Made by a program: the position numbers and the translations under genes. A DNA stretch of 64,000 bases. It comes from Mermis nigrescens (Eukaryota; Nematoda; Enoplea; Mermithida; Mermithidae). The DNA is taken from NCBI GenBank assembly GCA_036768485.1, contig JAVLUZ010000729.1, positions 62,001-126,000 on the forward strand, given 5' to 3'. Positions 1-64,000 of this stretch are shown here, one piece after another (position 1 is the stretch's first letter; the number at the start of each line of letters is the position of its first letter). Below the pieces are notes generated by a model that was not told the origin of the DNA, searched no databases, and was given only the letters and a program-made list of their open reading frames with translations.

Positions 1-672
1 AACTCCCCACGCCCACTTATGCAAACCACTGCCAAAAACAAATGACGAATCAAAAACGTAAGCGATTCGGTCACTTTATACGGTAACATGCATGTTAACA
101 GGGGATCGGAGATCCCCATTATACACGGGCAGCAACCAAATTCTGGGGGTCAGACAGAGCTAAATCACTAAAAATGGCACCAAGAATCAAATTCTGAGGT
201 CTATCGATTTTTTTGGGGATAGGTCTATCGGATTCTCGAGAGAGCGCAGCCAGACCTCAGACCCTACCCAGCAATTTTTCTTCACTAAAAATTTTGAGCT
301 GCGTCATGATATTTACTTGTTAGGTATCTCAGGAGACGCCTGACATTGAAATGAGAATGTTCTCGTAGGTACCTTAGCTTGTCATTTGATGAATTTTCGG
401 CCTACTGTCAATGCATAAACAAGTTTTTGTTCTGAAATTTTTATGAAAAGATTCCTTTATTTCAATTGCTCAGTCAAAAATACAAGTAAAGCAGCAGCAA
501 CAGCGTAGAATACCTTTAGATTTCAAATTATTAATGTAGAAAGAATCACTCGGTCATTGCAATGGTCTAGTTTATTTATGCAATGGAACATGAAAAATAC
601 CGGCTTTATTATCGTTGTGATTCGTTAGTTCTATGTAGAATAGTGTCGCTGTTGACAACTGCCTTTTATTTC

Positions 673-866
673 TAGTGGCGGATCCAGGATTTTCCTAAGG
701 GGGCGGTACCCCTAAGGGGGAGGGGGCGGAACCCTGACTTTGGCGGAAAAATTAGCCGTTTTAACCCGAAAATCGCTAAAAATCACTCAAAAATCTTTAA
801 TTGTGCGCACTATTTTGGGCCTATGGGAAGGGGGCGGCCGCCCCCCGCCCCCTAAATCCGCCCCTG
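673..866. mobile_element. Family A hAT-like MITE with 8-bp target duplication
   Basis: A 194 bp element starts TAGTGGCGGATCCAGG and ends CCTAAATCCGCCCCTG, imperfect inverted termini typical of hAT superfamily elements. It is flanked by a perfect 8 bp direct repeat, TTTATTTC, at 665-672 and 867-874; 8 bp target duplications are the hAT hallmark. It has no coding capacity. Related copies are at 4284-4479 (inverted) and 39728-40346 (longer). Confidence 0.85.
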
Positions 867-905
867 TTTATTTCATACTACGATGCACGCTCGTGTCACC
901 ATCAG

Positions 906-1290
906 GCATGCACAGCATGGAAATTTAGAGAGGGGTGCAAAATTTTAAAGTGCTTTTTTAAAGACTGCGAATAATGGACGCGTCAAAAACAGCGTTTTTG
1001 GCCGGTTTTGATCATGCTCCATCTTTCTAGAACATAAAAACACAAAAAACTTCGAAAAAATATGAAAAAATTCGAAAAAATTGAACAGAATATAGTTAAA
1101 AAATGAGTATAAGCGCGCGAAGCGCCGAAAATATTTACGCTTCTGAGCAAATAAATGGCTAAAAACGCTTTAATTAGCACCTTTTCTGCGAATTTTTCGG
1201 AAAGTTTTAAAAATATTGGAAAGATCGCGAATTCTGGGAGGGGGTTAAAAAATTAGAGAGGGGGAGGGGGCCCCCAGATCACGTATGGTC
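906..1290. repeat. Family F repeat copy
   Basis: Diverged copy of the family whose intact representative is at 47143-47558. It begins with the GCATGCACAGCATGG end, carries the GCGAAGCGCCGAAAA motif near 1117, and ends near CAGATCACGTATGG. No protein is encoded. An inverted partial copy follows to about 1560. Confidence 0.6.
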
Positions 1291-1894
1291 TGGTCACCAG
1301 ACATGATCTTGGGCGGGAGAGACGGGATTCCCCAATAAAAAGTTCCTCACCCCAGAATTTCCGATTTTCCCAGAATAATCGCAGTAAAGATGCTTTTCTA
1401 TGCGTTTCTAGCGATATTTTGGCTAAAAAAGTCAAGTTTTGGGCCAAAATAATTTTTTAGACTATCCTGTTCAATTTGCTCGAATTTCCCTGATATTTTT
1501 TCCAAACAATTTTTGTTTTGATATTGTAGGATGAAGGAAGGTCATTAGAAACGCCTAAAATAGTTTCCCTGACTCATATTTAATTACCGATGTAAGTCCT
1601 AAATGGCGAACTTAAGCAAATAATTTTGGTTTAAGTCCCCAAATCTCCTAAGCTGTGCATGCATGCTTGTCACTATCATATGAGCATCGAAAAGACCAAA
1701 ATTCTGTGGAGAGTCAACAGAAGCCCAGAAAATTAAAAAGTCCAAAAAAGTGTCAGAAAGTTTAGATAAACGCATAAATATTATTCTTCGTATGCTTCTC
1801 ATCAATCTGCATTCACTGGCATCGAGAAATCGTAAAAAAACAGAAAAAAATGAAAAAATTAAACTCTGCTATGTTTTTTCGATTCTGGAGAGTC

Positions 1895-2160
1895 CGGGCA
1901 TGTGACCATAGATGAGCGGCACCAAAATTCGGGGGGGGGTATGCCAAATGTTTTCAAAGGTTAAAAATGGCCTTAAAAATGGTGGTATGGCGAAAAGACC
2001 ATTTTTCAACGTTTCTCATCGAGCACTATCCATTGGCATCAAAAAATTGAGTAAAAAACAAAAAAAAATTAAAAAATTGAATTCTTGGGGTATATTGGTT
2101 TCTGGGGGATTCGACTTTCTGGGGTGTATACCCCATACCACTTCCCACGCCCACGTGTGC
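1895..2160. mobile_element. Family C MITE-like copy
   Basis: It shares its interior (GCGAAAA...TCTCATCGAGCACTATCC...GGCATCAAAAAATT) and its CCCACGTGTG end with the element at 8567-8826. Target duplications are not clear here. Non-coding. Confidence 0.6.
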
Positions 2161-3233
2161 ATGTAACGGTTCAAACATTTGGGACGGAGAGATGGTAAAC
2201 GACCTTCCTTCCTGGCCCTGAAATGACAAAAAAAGACCTAAAATGGCTAAAAAAGTTCATCTTTGTCAAAAATGTGAGAAATAAAAAATCTCAGTGGGTG
2301 AGATGGGGAACGACCGACTTTAGGCGAGGATCTTTGATCCCTCCATACATAGGCAACAACCGAATTTTGGAGGTCCGACGGGGACAAATTGTCAAAAATA
2401 GCACCGAAAATTTAATTTCGAGGATCTATCGATTTCAGTGAGATGCGCTGGATTCTCGGGGGGGTCGAACGAAACCCCCCAGACCTTCTAGCCCATGTTT
2501 GGGGGATTCTTATACATATGTACGTCCCAACCTCAATATTCGATTTGGTCACTATTCTATTCATACATGTAAAGGTTTAAAAGATTTTATGGCCAAAAAA
2601 TGCAAATTTTCAGACTTTCGCCAAAAAATCGAGGGATCACAAATCCCGGACTTCGGGAGACGGGTGAACGACTGACTTCAGATGGGCGGAACCACATGTC
2701 TGATTCCATTAGCCTATAATGCAGACAAACATGCAATGAGCGTTAAATTGAGTTTTCGAATTAAAAATTTCCGAATATGCCCCTACACATTGACAATCTG
2801 AATAGAACCAACACAATATTACAAATTTAGGTGATTATAACGCTCGTAGTTTTCGTGTTTCGTCGCGCACATAAAATAAACCTATGGAATGGCCGAGTAG
2901 TGATTCTTTTTTGAATAAAAATAAGAAAATAAGTGAATAAATATTTCACCATAAAAAACTAGCGAGGTGCAAAAAAATGAGAAAATATATACCGCAAGGA
3001 AAGTTATATGCGTAAATAAACGTAGGACAATACTGATTTGAAATGCATAAAAAATAAAAAATATAATAAATAAACGAAAACAACAAAAAATTTGGAAACT
3101 TGGAGGAAGTACGAAATAAAAGTAAGGCAAATGGTTTATTAGACAAATTTGCATAAGCATAACATAAGAAAGTCAAGAGAAAGGAAGAAATAAATAAAAA
3201 CTAGCAAAAAGATATAAATCGGATTTTTGCTAC

Positions 3234-58513
<55,280 letters not shown>

Positions 58514-58574
58514 TGATGCACAGCAGAATATTTTCGATAGGTAATAGTAGTTGTTACTATTCAACTTCCTCAAA

Positions 58575-58585
58575 AAGATGGCCGC
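58575..58585 (+). promoter_or_regulatory. YY1/Pho-like site near UFL1 5' end
   Basis: AAGATGGCCGC fits the animal YY1/Pleiohomeotic core consensus and lies 62 bp upstream of the UFL1 start codon, where such sites often sit near transcription starts. No TATA box is evident. The assignment is by pattern only. Confidence 0.35.
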
Positions 58586-59551
58586 TTCTTAATTAAACAT
58601 TTCAACCTATAGTAAAGCCGCAAATTTAATTTGCATGTCCTTATACAGCGAAAGCTTCTAATACGATTCTTTTAAATTGTAATAAGCTTCAGTAAGTGAG
58701 ATTACCATATATTAGGAGGGATGGTGGATCCCCACTGAAGGTCGTTCGTTAACCCATCCCCTTATTTTTCAAAATTGTAGTTGACAAATAGATCAAAAAG
58801 TGGAAAAAACGATACCCAAATTTTCAAAAACCTCAAATCACTGGCCGAAGAAATCTCAAACATTACGGTAAAACCTCAAATTTTAGAAACGACATCTGTC
58901 CAGTGTAAAATAAAATTTTCAGGCAATATTTTTTTAATTTAATCAATTTTGAATATTTTAATTTTAAACATTAAGCTTATCATTTCGCACTTATCGTTTA
59001 TCACTTTTTCCAATAACGATTTGGTCCACAATGTGAACCAAATTCAAAATTTTTCATACCTCAGACTCTATTTTATATTTTCAAGGAGTCTTGAAACGTT
59101 CAAAAATGAAAGGCTCGTGTTGAAAAACAAGATTTTCATGATTTTCATAGCAGTCCGATTGCAAATATATAATACGGCGGTAGTCTTATAATCTTTAAAC
59201 GTTTCCTACGAGCAAACTGTACTTTGCTACTATGAAAATGAGTAGGATCTTGTTTCGGAGGGAGAGCACGACCAAATTTTTTAAAACCATAGGGGGTCTA
59301 AGGATGAATTAAAAACTAAATTTTTACGACCACTATCGCTGTGCATTTTGCTAGTTTTGCTACACAAACACCTTAAATGTGGTGAGAATCCAATGGACAT
59401 CTTCCCTTCAAAGGCTGTAGGGTCTGGGGTAACGCGCTCAAGCTTGCAGTCAGGTTTAAAGTCTCCTTAAGCAAACAAAACAATAAAGTATATACTAGAT
59501 CAGTGTAAAGCACAAAAAATATTTTGATTTCTTTAAAAATAGAGTTTCAAG

Positions 59552-60215
59552 CACCGTTTTTTTCCACTTTTCGGTCTATTTGTCAACCAAAATTTCGGGA
59601 AATTGGAAAAAAATTTTGGGCTTGGTTGGCATTTGTGGAAAATTTTTGTAATGTTAGAATACGTTTTAGAGAGGTAAAACTTCAAAGAATTTTCGGCGCT
59701 CGAGCCGGATTGATTTAATTCTTACTTATTATTAATCTTTAAGCCGCGCCGCGCCAATTGCAGCATTTTTATCGACAATCTGGTCTAGAACTTCACTACG
59801 ATTGAAAATCCTTCATCTTTTGCACGGATTAGGTTAGTCAAAAATGCGTTTTAGAGAGCTAAAATTTCAAAATTTTTTGCGCTCCGCGCCATTTGATAAA
59901 TAATATTTTTTATTGTCAAAAGCGACTTCAGAATAGGCTAAAATGCTTTACTGAAGGAAGGAGATTCAAGTTTCAACAGAAATAACGTATATATACTGAT
60001 AATGATATTTCTAGTAGAGCGCGAAATTTTCATAAAAAATGCATCAGACACCGCTGCGCTATTACATGTGTACATAGGATTTTCTACTTAGAAAACACTG
60101 ATTTTTTTACACAGGCGCTCTATTTTTAACGTTTGTAGACCTCCCAAAAAGCGTGGAAAAAAGGGTAGAAAAAGTGGGAAAAAATTTTGGGTCTGGTCTA
60201 TAATGCCAACCGGAC
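59552..60215. mobile_element. hAT-like element, copy 1 (truncated)
   Basis: Starts CACCGTTTTTTTCCAC and follows the element at 60997-61681 in reverse order, through GAGAGGTAAAACTTC, GCCGCGCCGCGCCAATTG, GCGCTCCGCGCC and CGTGGAAAAAAGGG. The far terminus is lost just after GGTCTATAATGCC. Confidence 0.8.
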
Positions 60216-60974
60216 AAATAATGTATACAGTTGATAAATAAGAAAGCGGCTAAAATTTATTCCTATAAACTACTGCAGTTAAATATCTTCCACATTGAAA
60301 GCATTTTTTACATTAAACAAGGCTTCATCGAAAAGTAATAATGATTCATCAAGACACAAGATATCATCATCACAAATGCTACGACCAATCTATGAACTTA
60401 TATAATCAGAGCAATTTCCAGTCAGAGCCCCATCTTATCGATAATGAACCACTTTTATAAATCCCTTGTCTTGAAAAAAAATTCGATAAAAAGTGAAAAA
60501 TACAAAAAGACCAGCAAAATCCAATTGAGAACTAAAAACCATGTAACCTGAAAAACCTAGCCTTAAAAAGCCGTGTGATGTGATGTGCATAGCTTGCAGT
60601 AAACATTAGTTTATTGAACTTTTTGGAAAAACTTCAATTTTTAAATGTATTTTCTTCCATTTTATCAAACTCACAAAAAATCAATATTCTTGTTTGATTT
60701 TTGTTAATAATCCACTAATTTTCCCAAATACAATCTTTTTAACCGGTGATGGCATAGTCGATTAAAATTATTTCCTGAAAAGCAGCGATCAGTTTACATA
60801 GATAAAAAACCAATAGCGAGTGACTAACAAACTACACAATTAGATTAAGTACAAAGACACATGAGGTGAGTACTGAATAAATAGCAAGCGATTTGACTTG
60901 ACTTAATGTGTAAGTAGTGAAGTTAGAGGTGAACGAGGTCGAGGGATATTGAGGAGGAATTGTGGATGACTAGC

Positions 60975-60994
60975 CAGTCAGTCAGTCAGTCAGG
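60975..60994. repeat. (GTCA)n short tandem repeat
   Basis: CCAGTCAGTCAGTCAGTCAG, directly beside the target site of the hAT-like element. Confidence 0.85.
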
Positions 60995-60996
60995 CC

Positions 60997-61681
60997 CACC
61001 GTTTTTTTCCCCAGCGATTTGGTTGACATTATAGACCAGACCCGAAATTTTTTTCCACTTTTTTCCACCCTTTTTCCACGTTTTTTGGGAGGTATAAAAA
61101 CGTTAAAAATAGAACACCTGTGTTAAAAAATCAGTGCTTTTTAAGTAGAAAATCCTATGTACACATATAATAGCGTAGCGGTATCTGATGCATTTTTTTA
61201 TGATAATTTCGCGCTCTACTAGAAATATCACGATCAGCATACGTTATTTCTGTTGAAACTTGACTTTCCTTCCTTCTGTAAAGCATTTTAGCCAATTCTG
61301 AAGTCGCTTTTGACAATAAAAACTATAACTTATCAAATGGCGCGAAGCGCCAGAAAATTTTAAAATTTTAGCTCTCTAAAACGCATTTTTGCATTACAAA
61401 AACTAACAAAATCCGTACAGAAGATAAGGATTTTCAATCGTAGTGAAGTTCTAGACTGGATTAGCGATAAAAATTCTGTGATTGGCGCGGCGCGACTTAA
61501 AGATAAACAAAACAAGTAAGAATTCAATCAATTCGGCGCGAAGCGCCGAAAAAGTTTTGAAGGTTTACCTCTCTAAAACGCATTCTAATATTACAAAAAT
61601 TTTCCGCAAATTTCCCGAAAATTCATTCCATTTCCCAAAATTTTGGTTGACAAACAGACCAAAAACTTGAAAAAAACGGTG
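60997..61681. mobile_element. hAT-like element, copy 2, with 8-bp target duplication
   Basis: 685 bp running CACCGTTTTTTTCCCC to GAAAAAAACGGTG, flanked by GTCAGGCC on both sides (60989-60996 and 61682-61689). Interior carries GGCGCGAAGCGCC twice (61339-61351, 61535-61547). No transposase frame. It is in opposite orientation to the copy at 59552-60215. Confidence 0.88.
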
Positions 61682-61858
61682 GTCAGGCCCCTGGCCACGT
61701 GAGGTGTGTGGTGGTGGTGCTGTGCCTTGCCTGCCTACAGTAAGCAGATATAATACAAGATTAAGCAGCATGGCAATAACCTGATTCAGATAAAATTTTA
61801 AGACCGGACAAAAGCGGACCACCTGCTTAAAAAACCGGACAAGACTTTCGGGCATTTA

Positions 61859-61986
61859 TGTAGCTGGTTCACATATGTATTATACTTGTTATACTTGCTG
61901 TATATACTTGTTATACTTTCTATATTATACTTGTTGTATACGTACTTATAACGTGGCTATCTAAATACACATGTGAACCAGCTACA
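61859..61986. mobile_element. 128-bp palindromic element
   Basis: TGTAGCTGGTTCACAT...TGTATT and its reverse complement AATACA...ATGTGAACCAGCTACA form the ends. The middle is TATACTTGTTATAC-type repeats. It lies between two direct repeats, GACCGGACAAAAGCGGACC (61802) and GACCGGACAAAACCGGACC (62001). Confidence 0.75.
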
Positions 61987-63014
61987 CCAATGCCGACTTT
62001 CGACCGGACAAAACCGGACCACAAGCCTAAAAACCGGATGTAAATGTCTAGTTTCCGGACAAGTTGTCATTTGGCATTGGCAACAGTGGCACGGACGGAA
62101 ACAAGCGTTTGGTTGGTGCGCACCATACAGTAAAGTGTAAGATAAAATATATGTGCGATCAGAATAACCTGCTCTTCATTTAAGCATTTTATCCCAATCA
62201 AATTTTTCGTCTACCTGCTAAGATCGCGGCTTTACATACAATCGCTTTTCATTTACCATTAGTTAGCCTTATGTTATGTAACCTTGTCGGTTCAACAGAG
62301 TCGTTGATTTTTTGCTTTTTGGTTGCGCTTTGAAATGAAATAAACCTATCACTTCTTTGGCTTGACAATAAAATGAATAAAGCAATATTTTTTAAACCTG
62401 GTAACAAATGGAGTCGCTTAAAAATCCAATGTTTTTATTACTATAACTCCCGATGTCTTTATGGTTTAGCGGATTACATGTGCGTAGGTCGTTCGTGACT
62501 ACAGTTTCTCCTACTCCAATGACTCGTCTCCGCTCCACGGCTCAGAAAGTCTTATTACTGTAAATAATCTAAACATTTTTGATTTTCTGCTTCGATAATT
62601 TGTTTGATGCGCTAAATGTAAAATAAAGCACATTAAACATCAACCAAAGAGTGCAAATCAGCCTACCACTTGCGATAGCGTTAGAAAAAGTCATTCCTAT
62701 GTATAGTAAAAATGAATACAGTGAAAAGAATGTTAAGCTGACAAGCGAATTATGGGCTGCTTAGACTGGAACAGATCACGATGGTGGTCGTAGCCAATAA
62801 ATTAATTGATAGTTACAGTAATGCTCAAAACTATGTGCATAGCGGACGAACTCTTAATTATTTAATGTTGACTGATCATACTGTTCAAACTACGCAACGA
62901 CTATATTAGTAAACCAGGATTGCGCAAAGTTATATTATGTAGAATGACGTTACTGTAGCGTATCTACTGTTTTTTTCAGTCTAGCGCATGAATTAGCTCG
63001 GAAAATAAATTTCC

Positions 63015-63115
63015 TTATTACTGTAGCATTCGATTTTTCTCATACTCGACGGAAAAGGAACAAATTTTTTTATAGGTGGTCGGTCGGGCGAAAAAATCGG
63101 GTGTTACAGTAATAA
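63015..63115. mobile_element. Hairpin MITE, about 101 bp
   Basis: TTATTACTGTAGCATTCGAT and ATCGGGTGTTACAGTAATAA are inverted ends with two mismatches. Too short to code. Confidence 0.7.
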
Positions 63116-63239
63116 AGAAATCGGTCCATCGAGCGAATTTATGCCCTGCATATGTATGTATAGGTTGAAAAGAGAGGCCATACGTACATATATGTAAACA
63201 CGTTTAACTACATTGTGCAAACAGACATATATAGCATAA

Positions 63240-63423
63240 TTAAACAATAATTGTAAGGCGGTGCAGATACACACTCTTCGAGCTCAGGCGCTGGTATTCT
63301 TCGTAGCTTTCTCCGTCATCAGCTCGTTTTCGCAGTTCGGATGGGCAGTTCATAGCTATCGCCCTGCTCTTTATTCCGTCGAGATGATGTTTCATCTCTG
63401 GATTAAATTGCGCGGTTTTTAAG
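63240..63423 (-). CDS. Coding-like patch, unassigned
   Basis: A GC-richer stretch open on the minus strand down to a stop at 63240-63242. It reads NPEMKHHLDGIKSRAIAMNC, then PSELRKRADDGESYEEYQRL, hydrophilic and protein-like in composition. I recognise no family. The plus strand is also open across it with a hydrophobic product, so strand is uncertain. It might be the last exon of a neighbouring gene. Confidence 0.3.
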
Positions 63424-63519
63424 GTAATTGAGCACTAGTTCGGTTTTGAGAGTAACCGAACACAGGCCAGTGGCGGGTGTTCGGACGTGCCCAGTTTTTG
63501 TGCTTCTCAATTACATGAA
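63424..63519. mobile_element. Small hairpin insertion
   Basis: GTAATTGAGCAC and GTGCTTCTCAATTAC are inverted ends, with GTTCGGTT/AACCGAAC paired inside. The direct repeat TTTTTAAGG lies at 63416-63424 and 63520-63528, suggesting a roughly 95 bp insertion with a 9 bp duplication. Confidence 0.55.
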
Positions 63520-64000
63520 TTTTTAAGGACAGTAGGCTGGATAGATTACGACTAGCAAAGAAAAATGCTCCGATGGAACAAAAAAGATGAATATACATAC
63601 TTGGAATTGTGGATTGTTAAGGACATAAAAGGAGGGGACTGGGAAAAAGCTACCTCAAGTCGCTAAATCTGATAAAAATCACACTTTCTCTAAGCAACGC
63701 AAAAAATCGAAGTATATTCTGCGGCTAACACATTAAAATAAATATTTAACCATAAAAATGATTGAAAAAGCAGCACGTTAGCTATGCAGTAGCTATGGGA
63801 AATGATATTGAGTAACAGTAAGCCAATTGAATGAAATAGCAACATCGATGCATCCAAAACAATTGAAGAAATTGTTGGTTTAAAACAGTAGGAAACGCGT
63901 AAGTTGACTTGAAACAGACTAAATGTAAGTACACTAGCATGCCCGTAACGATTGTGTGCACTAATCAATCGGCCCCTGCTTTGCTTGCTATAACGCTCAT

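Larger units (their letters stand above)
1..3233 (-). other. UFL1 intron 13 (partial): transposon remnants
   Basis: This stretch follows the donor of exon 13 (GTAGCA at 3233). I found no further UFL1 exon on the minus strand, so exon 14 is presumably beyond the left edge. It holds a complete small hAT-like element (673-866), partial copies of a GC-motif repeat family (906-1290 and, inverted, about 1292-1560), a family C element (about 1895-2160), and two related fragments with the same internal sequence (about 100-290 and 2330-2500). The interval 2700-3233 is AT-rich and shows nothing I recognise. Confidence 0.6.
58514..64000. other. 5' flank of UFL1
   Basis: Region upstream of the UFL1 start codon. 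It holds a YY1-like site, a repeat fragment (58773-58815), two inverted copies of a hAT-like element (59552-60215 and 60997-61681), a 128 bp palindrome (61859-61986) between direct repeats, two hairpin MITEs (63015-63115 and 63424-63519) and an unassigned coding-like patch (63240-63423). The interval 62050-63000 shows no gene that I can support. Confidence 0.6.

Noticed and set aside
2882..3176. Overlapping hydrophobic minus-strand frames of 76 and 92 codons
   Set aside because: Phe/Ile/Tyr-rich translation of A-rich DNA; not related to UFL1 and both shifted frames are open.

Overview
This is a eukaryotic window from an animal, most likely an invertebrate. The evidence is spliced genes with GT-AG introns, a metazoan-type tRNA-Lys(CTT) pair, hAT-like and mariner-like transposon remnants, and a long tandem satellite. 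I cannot name the species. The sequence is AT-rich and dominated by repeats. Protein-coding exons are short, clearly richer in GC than their surroundings, and easy to miss because none is a long ORF.

The main result is one gene on the minus strand that fills nearly the whole window: an orthologue of UFL1, the E3 ligase that attaches UFM1 to its targets. I could place 13 coding exons between 58513 (start codon) and 3234. Their phases fit at every junction and add up to exactly 605 codons. They follow human UFL1 in order from residue 1 to roughly residue 630. The last ~165 residues should lie left of position 1. Assignments rest on comparison with UFL1 from memory, not on a database search.

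Layout from right to left, the direction of UFL1 transcription: 64000-58514, upstream flank with two inverted copies of a hAT-like element, hairpin MITEs and an unassigned coding-like patch; 58513-39255, exons 1-6 separated by introns of 75 bp to 6.7 kb packed with short nested DNA transposons, two mariner-type elements, a 0.9 kb foldback element and a 300 bp (TTA)n tract; 35435-34339, exons 7 and 8; 34338-10558, intron 8 (23.8 kb), which holds a 180-bp satellite of about 111 copies (14281-34310), a 396-bp tandem repeat next to it, and a triple-nested transposon cluster; 10557-3234, exons 9-13, with two identical tRNA-Lys genes on the opposite strand inside intron 11; 3233-1, the start of intron 13.

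The most unusual points are the 20 kb centromere-like satellite inside an intron of a conserved gene, starting within about 30 bp of a splice donor; the absence of an AG acceptor where homology places the start of exon 9; and a GC-rich hairpin motif (GGCGC-GAA-GCGCC) shared by several otherwise different transposon families. No virus, CRISPR array, operon or prokaryotic feature was seen.
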